Shown here in pieces: positions 11,759-26,900 of a DNA stretch of 64,000 nt. Under the pieces are notes generated by a model. It was not told the DNA's origin. It searched no databases and saw only the letters and a program-made list of their open reading frames with translations. The stretch is from the NCBI RefSeq assembly GCF_963576545.1, contig NC_083647.1, positions 4,197,507-4,261,506 on the forward strand, written 5' to 3'. The translations under genes and the position numbers were made by a program. The DNA comes from Limanda limanda. Its lineage: Eukaryota; Chordata; Actinopteri; Pleuronectiformes; Pleuronectidae. Position 1 is the first letter of the stretch; each line of letters starts with the position of its first letter.

Positions 11759-12166
11759 GTGAGATCTAACACTTTACTACAGTGATTTTGGTTGTAAGCT
11801 AGGATATTACCTGGTCGAGTTCGAGATATAAGTTTCGGTTTTGATAAACGACGATTTGAGATTTTTGTATATTTAATTTATCGTTCAAGGCCCCTAGAGG
11901 CCAAGTAAAGGTAAAGTATTGCAAGTTTCACCTTACACACCTTTAGTGACTGCAAATAATCCCTCTTTGTCTCTGTGTGTCAGTACACCCTGATGAAGAC
12001 GGTGCCGATATGCATCAGTGTATTCTAATGCTTCATGCCCATGAAATAAAAGCCTTTTACATTTTTCAAAACCACTTTGACCTAAACAAAGGGTTATACC
12101 ATTCCCACACTTAATTTAAATATGGAAACCATTTTTTACAAATCCCATTACTTGATACCAAATTAG

Positions 12167-14920
12167 GCGTGGAGGCTTAGCGACCTCAGTAGGTTGATCT
12201 AGGTTCAAATGGGCAGGTTTCAGCCAATGTCCACGATACAAGTTTTGGTCCCAGCCTCAATGACACGAAATGGACCATCATAGGGATGTTGAAAGGGCCC
12301 GCAATGAGCATCCTGACAAATGAACACATATCCTGCAGAATGACGTTTGACAGGGATATGAGAACGAGGGATGCTGTGTTGCGATGTGGGAACTGGTGCA
12401 AAAACCTTGGCATTATCCAGGAGTGTAGCTTGTTGTTGTGCCGCTGACCAAGAAACTGAAGTGTAGGGAACAAAATCCCCAGGGACTCTCAATGGCTTGC
12501 CATAAACCAACTCGGCAGATTAAGCTTTTAGGTCTTCCTTAGGGGCGGTCCTAAGCCTTAACTTGACTCATGGAAGCCTGTCGACCCAGTTACCGTCCTT
12601 GAGGCTGGCACGTAGAGCAGCTTTCCTAGAACGGTGGAACCGCTCGCACAGCCCGGTAGCCTGCGGATGGTATGCTGTGTCGCGTTGGAGCTTCGTCCCC
12701 AGGCTCTCTGCCACAGTGTTCCAGAGCCCAAATGTAAACTGCGGGCCCCGGTCAGAAGAAATGTTCGATGGAAAGCCGAACCAAGCGACCCAGGTGATGA
12801 TAAAGCCCGAGCCACAACAGCTGCTGCTGTTGAAACCAACGGGACAGCTTCCGTCCAACGAGTTGTTCTGTCCACCATGGTGAGAAGGTGTGAGAACCCC
12901 TGAGAGGTTTATTGTGCCAGGGGGGCTTTAGTGTGGCGGTGGACTTTAGACCGATGGCACACCACACATGTTTCAGCCAACTTCCGCACATCCTTTTTAA
13001 GACCATGCCAGACAAACTTTGCCCAACCGTCGTCAGCGCCTGAATGTCTGGATCAGAAATTTGATCTGCTGCCATGCAATCATAGTCCACACCAAATTGG
13101 ACGGCTATAGTAACCGCTCTGGAGAGGCGATCAGCCACCGGGTCGTGCTTGCCTGCCACATGCAGTAAATCTGTAGTGAACTACGACCCACTGCTTATGC
13201 ACCGCTTTAACTGCATAGTCAGAAGCATCACTCGTGATGGATATCGGGACATTAGGCGCGGGTTGTGCCAGCAGCGTCATATTAGCCAAAGCTGCCTTTG
13301 CATCATCAAATGCTTTATTCCTTTCATCAGTCCAAATCACTGTGTGCCTGGCAGCTTTACCCTTCAGGACCTCATAAAGGGGTTGCATTAGCTGTGCTGC
13401 TTGCGGAAGAAAGCAGTGGTAAAAGTTCACCATGCCTCAAAACTCCTGCAGAGACTTCACACAGAGTGGGCGTGGGACATTTGTGACAGTATCCACCTTT
13501 GAAGGGAGAGGAACTGTACCGTCCTTAGTAATGCGGTGTCCCAAGAAGTCAATAGCCATCAGCCCAAACTGACACTTGGCTGGGTTTATAATAAGGCAAT
13601 GCTGACTGAGTTGCTCAAAGAGTGTCAATAGGTGAGACTTGTGTTCTGTCTTAGAAGTACTAGCCACCAGTATGTTGTCCAGATAAACAAATAAAAAAGG
13701 TACGTCCCTCAGTACCGTATCCATCAGTTGCTGGAAAGTCTGTGCTGCATTTTTAAGTCTGAATGCCATCCGATGGAATTCGAAAAGACCAAATGGTGTG
13801 ATAACCGCTGTCTTGGGTACTTCCAGTGGGTACACAGGCACCTGGTGATAGCCACGGACTAGGTCCACCTCGGGTAATATGAAGTCCTGGATGTGTGGGA
13901 CATGATAACGATCAGGTTGAGTCATCCACTGCCTTGCTTTTCCACAATATGCAGCGATGAAGACAATGGGCTACTGGAACGATGAATAATTCCAAGCGGC
14001 TCCATGTTCTCAAACTCAGCCTTAGCAATAACCAGCTTTACCAGGTTTAGGCGCCGGCTCAGAGCGTGGTGGGCCTGCTGTAGACATGATGTTCCACGAC
14101 ATGTTTGGTGGCGTTGGATGAGAAAGTGGGCTTTGGCCAAACTTGGAAACTGTACCAGGAGTCGGTGGAACTCGTCCATGGCCGGTACAATGCTGGACAG
14201 TCCCACAAAGTGTGATACTCCAAGTGAGCAAACATATGAATGAAAAGTCACTGCATCTATTAGGCGTTGGCCATTGATATCCACTAACAACCCATAAGCA
14301 CACAGGAAATTTGCACCTAGCAGGGGAACAGTGACTTTTGCCATTATAAAGTCCCAGCTGAGACGTTTGTCCCCAAAACACAGCTCTACGTACCTTATTC
14401 CATAAGTGTGGATGGGGCTGCTGTTGGCAGCTTGCAACTGGGGGCTGTGCCTTTCAGTCAGCATGTCCACTTGTGATGCAGACAAAACGGGGCCAGTGGG
14501 CGCCCAGCGGAGCTGTTTCCCGTCCCGTTGAAACTACATTGGGGGCAACACCTTTTAGCTTTGGAACCAATTCGTGCATGGTAAAAACATAGTTGGGAGA
14601 GTTGTTGCCGTTTAATCACTGCGGCGCCAACAACGGCCGGTATCCCCCTGCCGCCATGGACAGTCACAGGGTAAGTCCAACGCAGCCGCGCAGCTCTGAC
14701 CGGCGTGCACACTATGAGTCAGAAAGTCCAAAAGCCTTCAACAGGTGAGCCTTCAACACACTTCTCCAGTATGCTCACCACTCTCTGTCCACTGTTGCGC
14801 TTTTGGGAGCTGCGACAACATAATAATACTTCCTGGTTTCTGCTGTAATGTTTCTCAGCGCAAACTGCGCCTCTATCTGAGCAAACCATGCCGATGCCGG
14901 CGATTCCCAAAACTCTGGGT
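12167..14920 (-). mobile_element. Degraded Ty3/Gypsy-type LTR retrotransposon body
   Basis: Read on the - strand, the order is a Gag-end Cys/His motif (about 14,590-14,530), an aspartic-protease region (14,485-14,240), reverse transcriptase (13,925-13,437), RNase H (13,433-13,131) and integrase (about 13,160-12,560). This is the Ty3/Gypsy order. The reverse transcriptase catalytic box reads YLDN instead of YLDD. The integrase retains a DRGPQF-like Asp and the downstream Glu region. The frame is broken many times and no long terminal repeats are seen, so it is dead. It lies antisense in intron 1 of calpain A and is absent from calpain B. About 150 bp of intron still present in B (about 43,170-43,330) is missing here. 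Confidence 0.85.
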
Positions 14921-14974
14921 GCCAAGATTATCTACTTTCTTATTTTTTCTGAACAGAGCTCAACCACTGCAGCA

Positions 14975-17900
14975 ATGCCTACCTCTGGTGTGTGTATGAA
15001 CATCATCAATGCACGGCATCAGAAAAATGGCTATGGGACCATCACCAACCCCATTAACTTCCTCAACCAAGACTACGAGCAGATGAAACAGTACTGCCTC
15101 AGCCGCAGAGTAAGGTACATTGATGAGATGTTCCCCCCTGACAGTAACACCATCGGCAAAGGGTTACTGAAACCGACTGACCTGGACCGTGTGGTGTGGC
15201 TGAGACCAGGGGTGAGTGGTGGGGTTCCTGACAAGATGGGATTTAGCATAACAATTATCCAAATCTATGGTTAAATGAACATGTCGTTAAAAAGGCAAAC
15301 TCAAGAGGCTATCTATCTGTGTTTATTTAAATCCACAAGCGAATAGTTTATACTTTCGGCTGGTTAAAGCTGCAAAGTGAATTCTACTCAAAGCTAATAG
15401 CTATATGTATAGCAGGGCTAAAACAAGATAAAACTAACACACCAGTCAGTGGCGATTTTAGCCTGAAATTTCTGGTGGGGCAATTTTGTATGACGTCATG
15501 TCACCGTCACAAAAATAGAGGTAGCTGATTATTATAAGCAGTAGGCCTATATAGACCAGTGATATATACCATGGGCTGCATTTTGAGTGCCAGCAGGGAG
15601 CAGAAATCCTATTTCAAATACATTTCACTTGCTTTAGCGCTCAGCCCGACACAAAGATGTTGCCTATAATCGAGCATTAAAGTAAAATGATTGCAACACA
15701 GTAAAAAGATTAGACAGACACATAGCTCAAATAACTTGAATAATTTATTAATTTATTATTATCAACATGAGGCGACATGCACCAGCTTCATCTGCACAAC
15801 ACTTTGTGTTTTCCTCCCTTAACTAAAGAAGGCCTGCAACACTTATTAGAACAATGTTTATCTTTTGCTTCCTGATTTGATACCCTTTAGATAAGAACCC
15901 AGTGTTTTATTTTTCTTCTTTGCCATAAGAGACAGAAAACGGTCAGCACAGCTGTGTCTTTCAGGCTCGTCCGTACCTAATAAAATGATAAGAAACATAA
16001 AATATGGCATTATTGTAGAGGAAGTGTTGCACAAAGTTTGTATCTTCATTTTCTGCGGATATTCAACTGCAAAGCTTATTCTCCGAACACACTCATCCTC
16101 TTAAAATAACGCTTCTCTCTGCTGGGTGGACCGGATCATGTAGCATGACTGCGGGCTAGCCCCTGAGCCAAGCTAACCACCAGGTACACGTCCCTTTGAA
16201 TCACTACTTACAGATAAATACAATACTAAACTTGACTAACCTCAGAAACGGGAGCTCACACGTCTTTAGCCTCTCTGTCAGGATAACAAGCAGAACTTCA
16301 AAACGTATTATTCATCCGATGTGAGTGAACTTGTCCACAGTCTCGGGTGGTGTTCACTGACGGGGGTAGCCTGTTAGCCTGTTAGCTCAGGTGACGCAGA
16401 ACCGGAAACATGCTGACGCTGGAGTCGAGTACCTTGGGAGACTTGTAGGGCCAATCTGAAAAGTCCCCACTCTCCCGGTTGGGCCCAAATCTTAACTGTG
16501 GTCTGTGTGGTTCACGCTGATTGGTGCTCCCATGGCACAAGTCTGAGGCTTGCCCCTTGAGCCCAGAGCACAGATGTACGGCAAGCGAAAAGCGTTTCAC
16601 AGAGCCCGGAGCAGAGATGTACGGCAGGCGAAAAGCGTTTCGCATAGTGAGCACACAGACAGAAACACACACAAATCAAATTACTCCAAAACAAGACTAT
16701 AATGCTTGTGAGTCAAGTTTATTCACACACACATTCACGCTACTTTGCATATAAAATAAAAATAAATTATATTTTTGCTACAAAGTTCAGTTCAGATATG
16801 CAGTATTTAGCTTTCTGCACAACAGCGCCATCTGGTGGGGCTGTGCCCCTAATGTAGAAACGCCACTGACACCAGTGATTATTTATTTTGTCATGGCACC
16901 TTACCGACCAAGCAATAACAGGCCAACATACTGCAGTTACAAATTTTTGTGACCTGCTTTGGTCTATTACCTCCTGGTCTCTTTCCTGTTAAGTGTTATA
17001 CTATGTCACTTGTTAATTGTTAGCTTGTGTTAGCTTTTGGGTAGCACAGAGTCCAATTGCCAAAACTTTTTAAAGATAGAGAGCTCAGATGACTGACTAA
17101 CCTGACAAGGCAGGCTATAGTAATATTAAATTGCAATATTATTTTCTTACAGTTGAAATATTGAAACCTTCAACAATAACGTGTAAATAATTCCTCTGTT
17201 TCAGAAAATGGTTTCCAATCCATCTTTTGTTGTTGAAGGGGTCTCAAGATTTGACTTTGGTCAAGGCCATCTTGGTAGGAAACTTGCTTGATTCACAACA
17301 ATAAATTTGTTGGTTTTACAGTAATGTCATTAAGAGATGCCCACACAGCCAAGTGGCACAACTGCATCATCAAACAAATTTGGTGTTTGATGTATGGAGA
17401 CATGGTTTAAATCACACAACACACTACAGCTGCTGAGCAAAAAAGTGACGCGTCAAGTCAACTCCCTTACAAGCAAGTACACAAACTCTTGTAAAGTCCA
17501 CACACACACAAAACTGTATCGCACAGTTGCAACAGTGGTAATTGTGTTCATTGCACAGTTTTTTAGGATTTAATAGTTGCCACTTGTTCTCTATCTCTGT
17601 GGAACGGACTCCGGCTGACATAAAAATAATTGCTGTTTTACAATGTATTTTACTTATTATATACTTATTTAAATAGGGAATTTTGATTTAATCAAAGCTC
17701 AATGAATCATGGTACCTCGAGATCAATAGGTAACAAGTGGAGTCTGAAAGATAATGCTGGTTATGCACAGCATTCTGAATTCCAGCAGGTGGTTTAGAAT
17801 GTTCAGAAAAAGTAATGCTATTGCATCAGTGTAATGATACTGAGAAGACATCCATACTTTCCAACCTAACCTAATCTGTGTTCATGAGACAGTAAGAACC

Positions 17901-20900
17901 TACAATAACCACTGTTCCAATGTGTATTCTGCCTCTTGGCTGTGTTAGCATACTTGAATGTTTCTTAGATGTTAACTTGTTTAAATAAACATTAGTGTCA
18001 TGTCTGCTTAACATACTTTCCTGACAATTCAATGGTGCTATTTTACTTAGGAAACTGCTGGTTCCTTGCATCTATCGGAGCCCTGACATTCCACAAGTCA
18101 ATACTAAAGCAAGTTGTTCCTCCTGAACAAAGTTTTAATGAGGACTACTGCGGGCTGTTCCACTTCAGGGTAAATATTGCCAACATCATCCAAAAATAGG
18201 TTCTGATCAATTATATACATCTCATTTTGCAAAAGCATAACCTTCTTTATATTCTCAAATATTCAGTTTTGGAGGTTTGGGAAATGGGTGGATATTATCA
18301 TTGATGACAAGCTACCAACAATTGATGGCAGATTAATCTTCGTCCAATCCAAAACCCCGACTGAGTTCTGGCCTGCTTTGCTGGAGAAAGCCTATGCCAA
18401 GTATGAAAAACAATGCATTTCTCAGTCACACAGTTCTGATAGTCTCAGAGTGACATTGATCTTACTTTCTAAAAGTCTGTGAAAGTAATTTAACACCTGG
18501 TGTCAGGGTGTGTGGTTCATATGCAGATATGAAGACTGGAACTCCTGCTGAGGCTATGATGGACTTCACTGGTGGTGTCCACATATACGTCAACCTCACA
18601 GAACCTCCTCCGGACCTGTGGGAGCTGATGACAAGAGCTGGACAGAATATTTCCCTGATGGGCTGTGGGACTGAAAAGGCAGTGAGCATTTATATTCCAC
18701 ACAAAACCACAGAGTTGACAGCATAACATCAAAGCATCTCAAGGCTTAGATAATCTAAGGTTGTCCTAGAGCAGTATCTAAGATGGAAATATTAATGGAA
18801 CTTTCAAGCTTTTTATCTTTTCATAGCAGGAAGCTAAAATCATTAAACAGTAGTTTGGTTTTATTTACAGTTTGATCAATCCCTTATATTGACTTCAGAT
18901 TCCAGTATAATCTTCCTCAACGTAAAAGGCCAGCAGTGGCTGCCAAGTCTTTCAATAACTCTGAAAATGATCTGTAGGTCATAAGAACAGTTCAACTGTA
19001 TGTAATGACCTTTGGTATTTGACTACATTACAATACATAACATTTTATTTAGCTGACGCTTTTATCCAAAGCGACTTACAATAAGTGCATTCAACCCATA
19101 GGGTACAAACCCAGAACAACAAGAATCAAGAAAGTACAATTTCTAACAGCCTATGCCTGAAGGAAAAGATGAAGTACTCGAAGCTGTAGTAAAAGTATGT
19201 GGTAGAGCGAGAGGGTGGGGTCAGGGTTTTGAATGGGTCCAATAATGCATGAAAGCATTTATTTAAGTCAATTCAGCTATGTGAGTTCACATAATTTTCT
19301 AGATGAGTCTATCAATGCCATTTCAGTGACATCTCTCTAAACTGTATACCTCTATCTTGTAGAAGACATCTGCCAACGATGTGCTGCCAAATGGATTGGT
19401 CCAAGGCCATGCCTATACCGTCACAGGTGTGAAACAGGTAACTAGTCATATTTGCATTGAAGGCATGGCATTATACAGAATTCTGTGTTTGTATAAATAT
19501 CCCTGATTTTTTTGTCTGCTGCTCATTTCTCGTCAGTTTATGAGCCAAGGGAGACTCGTTAACCTGGTGCGTTTGTGGAACCCCTGGGGCCAAACAGAAT
19601 GGAACGGACAGTGGAGCGATAAGTAAGAATGACTACCCAGCAAATGTTTTATGAAGATTTGTAAAGATAGAAGTTCAGGGTTTCCCCCAGAAAACTTGCT
19701 AAGCCTGGTGGTAGGGCTGCTAGAAGGCACCCGCGGGGGGGGGGGGGGGGGGTTAAATAGATACTTTGATATCTTTTTGAGTTGCACTGCTGACTTAACT
19801 TATAAGCCCTCTTTTTTATTTATTTTTATCACGTTGGAGCTGCTAGTTTAAACCTACAGTTTTGCACTTTAATATTTGAGCCTTTGTTTACATTTTGTTT
19901 TGTGCTGCATTTTATGGTGACATACAGTTTGTTGTTATCAAAATAAAATTAACTGAATTGGAATGGTCAATTTGATTTTTTTGGAGGAAAATTAATCGTT
20001 TAGATTAATCGACTAATCGATAAAATAGTCGTCAGATTAATCGATAGAAAAATAGTCGTTAGTGGCAGCCCTACTTAATATTAAAAAAAAATCAAGTTTG
20101 CTGTGAACATAGCAGTCAGGTCTCTTATTTCAGAAACAATGAACCGTAACAGTTTGGTTACCAATAAAAGGTAAGCCTACTACTTCTTTGCTTTCAGCCA
20201 GCTACTCAAACAGACAAGCAACAAAATAACAAACAAACCAAAATACACAGGCAAGTGTCGGCCTACTTTTAAATAAATTAAACACAGAACTTTGTAGGGC
20301 TATTTGAGTCCTCCTCATATTTGTGGAAAATGTATGAAATAAGAAGTACCCTATTTTTAAATAAATAAAACCAAATAGCTGCAGCCTAATCGTGTAACGG
20401 ACTAGGTTTATGTTTATGTTTGGTTTTGTCTTATGTTCAGTAAAACACTGTGTTGAAGGAGCGTTCTGATGTCTGAGGGTCATTGAAGGGGACGTATGTT
20501 CAGTAAAACACTGTGTTGAAGGAGCGTTCTGATGTCCGAGGGTAAGTGAAGGGGTCTGGGTGGGACATGTGACTGTTTGGACCAATAGGATGGTTGCTTG
20601 TGGATCGGGGCTCAATGAGGAAGTGAAGTGTTGTTGATGTGCGCGAGTGACGGATGTTTTTTTTTTTTAAATAACAAAAACAAGTGACGCTTAGCCTGGC
20701 GAGGGGGGGGAGTAAAGCCTGGCGGACCACCAGGCCTATACAGCACTGGGGGAAACCCTGGAAGTTATTTTCCCCTCACTAAATAACTTGTTGCTGATGT
20801 TTTCAATGTCATCGTTTTTTGTTAGTCACATATGAAGGGATTGAGGATATCTGAAACAAGAGACAAGACACCTTTCTATTACTGTCTTTAATTAGCTTTA

Positions 20901-23900
20901 ATACCTTGGAGGCAGTTGTATTGTATTTTATATGTATTTATAATTTTATGTTAATCTATGTCAAAACATCTATATGTTATGATGACAAATTTTGGTTCTA
21001 TACCAGCATTGTGAGGACATTTTGGCTGGGCCTCACAAATTATATTTGCTTTTGGAGGGTTAAGACTTGGTTTTAGGGTTAGGCATTAGTTTTGATGGTT
21101 AGGGTTAGGTTAAGGGGCTAGGGAATACATTATGTCAATGAGTGTCCTCACAACTATAGAAAATCACATGTATGTGCGTGTATGCTCTTTTTTATTTAAT
21201 TCATAAATATGTTTCTATCCTCTCTGATTGTCCAACTGTCGCTAAAGTTCGCCTTTGTGGCAAACTGTGACTCCTCAGGATCGTGAAATGTGCCTTTCAA
21301 TGAGAAATAATGGAGAGTTTTGGTAAGTGTGTTGTATGTTCTAATCTAAATGTTATTTCATTCTTAAAATGGCAATAATAATTATTATTATTGGAACACA
21401 CCATTTGTTACATTATAGTCTTGGGTAAAAATGCAGTAATGTGTTAATGAAAAGCAAAGTTATATATCTAAAAATAAGTACAGTGTACCAGGTACTATGT
21501 TCATATACTCTCCAAGCAGTACATTATCGCTCAAGTGACTGCCACAGAACAAATATTTTTTTTTCGCTTATGGATCAAAAAGTTATTAAACTCTAATTCT
21601 AGCATACTAATTCAGAGATTATATTTAACTAAATCGATTTCTGATTTGGACAGGATGACACTGGAAGACTTCTGTAAGTTCTACAATGATCTTGACATCT
21701 GCTGCCTGTGTCCAGACTTCCTTGATGGAAGCTCCTCGTGCCATTGGAAGTCCTCATTCTACGAGGGCAGATGGGTTGCAGGAACCACGGCTGGAGGATC
21801 CGCGGAGAACTATGGTACTTTCCAAATATCTGTAAATAAGTTAAACTGTTTTTGCATCTTGCAGAGATACTGAGACAGTTTCACTGTTCTGCTCTGTACT
21901 TTCTTAAAGAGGCCAACGTGAATCCAAAAAGAAACTGAATAGTAAAACCAGAGACAAATATGAGATGGAACACGATAATAGCAAAAAGACTCAAAAATAG
22001 AGCTGGTTCTAATCATTTGTCAGTTAAAAGATCACATTCCAATTTATTTGATGAATTTATAATCACCTTTCAAAATTTAGAAAGAAATTATTAACAGCAG
22101 ATAATCAAAATCTAAAGTCTATAATTATTTCTTTGGCGCACACCAGACTCCATACGCACAAAGCAGAATTTTGCAATCATGGATGAACTGGCTGCAGTTA
22201 GTTTGTGTTTTATGTTTTTGTCTTCTTCAATCTTCCAGAAAAATTCTCCACTAATCCACAGTATCGGATCAAGGTCGGCAAATTATTCAGTGAGTGTTCA
22301 GAGAAACAGGGGGAAAAAAACTTTCTGATGTCTCTCATGCAAATGCCCGACAAAAGGAACAGACGCCTGGTCCAAAATCTCCACATTGGACTCCACGTAT
22401 TTGAGGTAAGTTTTTGTTTTGTATTTTGGTTTGTGTCACATTTGGATTAAACTTTAAATAGTTCATGCATTGAACTAAATTGAAAATAGTCATGTAAAGA
22501 TACAAATTAAATAGTTCTGTGGGTTCAGCCATTACATGTCATCATGTTAAACGTTCAAGTGGGAAATTCTATGGTGTGCATTTATCTTATTCTATTTACT
22601 TCACAATGTCAAATGTTTTGTTTTATCCTCAACACAACCTTCATTTTTCTCTGGTTTCATCCAAGGTGACCGAAGAAGTAAGTAACATTTCTCACACATT
22701 GCCCGTCTATACTGGAGATTGAGCTGAGCTGCATAGAAATTAAACATCTGCTTATTATTGGCATTACAGTACCAGGCTCACAAAGGGATGTTCCCAGCCT
22801 CTTTCTTTGGCAAAAACAAAGTTGTGGCCAAAACTAAAAGCTACTTAAATGCACGTGAGGTGATGGAGTTCGTCAAGTTGAAGCCTGGTGAATACCTGAT
22901 TGTGCCGTCCACCTACCATCCCAATGAGACTGCCTCCTTCATCCTGACCATTCTGTCCAAGTCTGAGAACCATGTGCAGTAAGTCACTTAAATCTCACTC
23001 ATTAGCTTTCAAAGTGTGGTAGATGTACAGTTTATCTGTATATGCCACAAAGCATATCCTACAAGACATTACAATGGCATGTGCATCTAAGTAAGTCCAG
23101 GACCAGTCTGAACACTGTTCATGCAAAGACCAAACTGATGTCAACGTTCAATCTAACGTCTGGTCCTTCTTTTGTCTAAAGTTATGCTGCTTGTAAAAAT
23201 GTTTCAGAATTTCTGAATGTTCTGGGGAGTTTCTCCTGCCAGCTACTTAAAATAAATAAATAAATAATATATAAAAGCATTAATTCATCTTCCCAGCACA
23301 AACAAATCAAACATTCTATACAGGTGGGACATGTTTGTTCCAACTACACCACATTTTTGTGAGGAAGGATCTTGTGACCCAAAAGAAAACTGCATTTTGT
23401 TTGTTTGTGAGAAATTAAAAATGTTCATCCAGAAAAGCAGAACACCTTTATTTTTCTCATGTAAATTATTATGTTAATTTAGAAAAACTGACAATTATTT
23501 TGTTAATCCAGAAAAAAAAAGCCAAATTATTTGTCTTTAGTTATTAATTACTGAATCTCAAGTTTTAACCCCTAACACTACTTGTTACTGTAATTAGGTA
23601 GCGCATGTGATAATTCCCTGCAATCACCACGAGTACTGATGACTTATGTTCTTCCTCTCAGTGAGGATTCTGGAGGCCATAATCATGAACACAACGACAC
23701 AGAAGAGGTGCACAATATTTTTATAATTGACCCGCTGTGTGAATATCATTTTGGTGTTTCTGCTTTGATTTTTCTGATTGCATTGATCATATAAGATACA
23801 TGTATATATATGTATTATCATAGCTCATCTGGAACTGAACACTCCGTCTTTTTCAGAAAACACCAGAGGAAAATGTAGTGGATGACGAAAATAAGAGAAA

Positions 23901-26900
23901 CCTTTTCCGTCAATACTCTGTCAAGGTAATTCATGTTTCTTCAGAGAATAGCAAAACATAGTGAAAAAATTGTATTTGCTTTCTTTCCAAGAACTTGATG
24001 AAAGACATTTTTGAAAATCTGAAACAAGATCAATAGTTTCAGCTGCAGTAGTGCACACAAGATCTTGTGTACCCTATTATTATTATTATTTTTAAAGCAA
24101 TAATAATAATACAAATTATTATTAGTCTGACTTATTTTCTGATTTCTAATCCAGCATGAAGAAGTGGATGCTGAGATGCTCCAGACGATTCTAAATGACC
24201 GAATCTTGAAAGGTTTGAAAACTTTGGTTAAAATACTCGACTGTAATTATCTTTTCATGCATTGCTTAGTTGCTGAGTTTTGGCCTAACTGAATCATTTG
24301 CTATTTTTTTTTTTTGTTCAGGAGATTTGAAATCTGGAGGCTTCAGCATGGATGCCTGTCGCAGCATGATTTCTCTGATGGATGTATCCTACGTGATGTT
24401 TATGCTACACTTGATATTTCTGCCCTTTTGTTGGTTTAACAGCCACAAATAGATTTAAAAGTCAGGTGGAGAAATTAAACAGCATTCTGACTTAATACCT
24501 TAATGTTGAGTTAAAGACGTCTATCACGGGCAAACTGAACGGTGAGGAATTCCTTCGTCTGTGGAAGAAGGTCATCGAGTACAAGGTAAAAGGACCCAAC
24601 GACTGGTTACATCATACTTATGAATTATAATAGTACTATAATAGTATTATAAAGTACTCTATCTATCTATCTATTACATCACTATTCTTGTGAATGTGAA
24701 AATGTAAGATACATCATGCTTTATATCCTGAACACCATGTGATCTACCTTATTACCTATTATTAATTTCACAAAACTGTTTTTTTTTTTTAAAACAGGAC
24801 ATTTTCTCCCAAAAAGACGTTTCACTTACAGGAACACTGTCTCTGAATGAGCTCAGGAATGCTGTCATGGCCTCAGGTGGATGATAAGCTTGTTCTTTTT
24901 GTCTCCTGTGGGCAGATGTCACTGCCTTGTGGCAGTATGCCCCCTTGTTTGAAAACAAATGAACTGTGTACAAAGACAGAAAATACCCCAACATTTTTTA
25001 ACACAAAGCAATGCTAGGAAACCAGGTGCCAAATAAATAAGGTATCCACCAGATGTTTTCGAAGTACTGAATGGCCAGTCAGACTGTGACATGGGAAATG
25101 GGGTTTCATCGTTTTCCACCAAGCAGTACATTTCAACTGGGATTTTCCGTCTAATGTCACATTGTTGTGGGCGGCACAGTGGTTTAGTGGGTTGCTCTGT
25201 CGTCTCACAGCAAGAAAATTCTTACCTCATATCCCAGTTTGGCCGTGGTCTTTATGTACAGATTGGGGATAGGTTGATCGAGACTCTAAATTAACCGTGA
25301 GAGTAAATAGTGGTTAGTCCCTGTGACACACTGGCGACTTGTCCAGAGTGTACCTGGCCTATTGCCAGATGTCAGCTGGTATTGACTCAAGATCAGCCCC
25401 CCAGCAACCCTAAATAAATAAGCAGTATCGATAATGGTTAGTTAATTCTTAATGGGTCATTTTTTGGGGGCCTTTCTGTCTTTAATTGGTAGAGACAATG
25501 GAGAAACAGGACCTGCTGGTCACGATCCCTCTTAATTAATTTGTTGTAAAACGTTTTGGGCTATATTTCTTGTGCTTTTCAAATATTGTGTTTTTTTTCA
25601 TCATTGTTTACAAACTGTAAAAAAATTTAAGACATTTCACTTTATCCTTTGAAAACATCGGGAAACATTAACGTCATTATATGCGTTGCCAATGTATTGC
25701 AGAATACTCACTCTGCTGTCTTTTTTGGTCAATACTTTTTGTAGGGGTTATAACCCTTTTAATATATGTACAGCACATTCTTTTCATTACAGTATTGAAT
25801 TTGACTCTATTGCTGCAAGTATTGAAATACTTAATTATCTTATTAAACCGAGTGGAGAACTTAGCTTTTTAGCAATATGTTGCCTCAGTAACGATGAATC
25901 AGTAATGAAAATAATGGAATATGTTTTGAACTCTTGTCTGATGTCTATTGTTCAGGAAAGCGTGTCAGCGATGACATGCTGAATTTGATGGCTCTGCGCT
26001 ACGGTGCCTCCTCTGGACACATGACACTGGAGAGTTTCATCAGTCTCATCCTTCGCCTTGACTGCATGTCCCGTAAGTGCATTTGGACAGCCAACAAAGC
26101 CATTACGCGAGCATCAGAAAGTCTTCACCCTGATAACCTGCTCACTTATTAATGTCTTCACTCTTCCTTCTCTGCCATTATTTCTGCAGCCCAAAGCTAT
26201 TTTTACAGAACAAAAATTACAATTCTCATTTACCAACCCCCCCAAAAAATCTCTCCCAATCAAGATCTTACCCCAGTAACTTCTGCCCGCCCAACCACCT
26301 GCCCCGTTGACCCCATCCCCTCTCACATTCTTTTCTCACCGATCTTATCAACACTTCCCTGTCAACTGTCTGTTTCCCTTCCTCTTAAAGAGGCAAGAGT
26401 GAACAATCTTCTGAAGAAACCCACCCTCAACCTGTCTGAAGTAAACATACATAGATCTGTCTCTCTTCTTACTTTTCTCTCCAAACACTTGAATGTTCTA
26501 TCTTTAATCAACATCTCCTCCTTCTCCACCATAACAACCTTCTTGATCCTCACCAGTCTGGTTCAAGGCAGGCAACTCCACTGAGACTGCACTCCTTGCT
26601 GTCATTGAGCAACTACCCAATGCTAGAGCAGCCTCTCTCTCCTCTGTCATCATTCTTCAAGATCTTGGTGAACAGATTTAATGTAGGAGGATGGAGAAAA
26701 ATCTCTCACACACACCAGCTAAGTGTTAAGCGGACTGGTGCGACCAATACAAAGTTTAAGTCATACTTGACAAAATGGTCATTGTTGTCATTTCTTTAAA
26801 AAAAAAAGATTCATTAATTCATTACCCCGTGGGCCAGATCAAACAGTCTTGTTTGGGGCCACCCCTGCAGCAGTGGTGGACAGTTGGTGACGATTTCCAT

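Noticed and set aside
12563..12903. + strand frames at 12.6-12.9 kb
   Set aside because: These are shadows of the integrase region read on the - strand.
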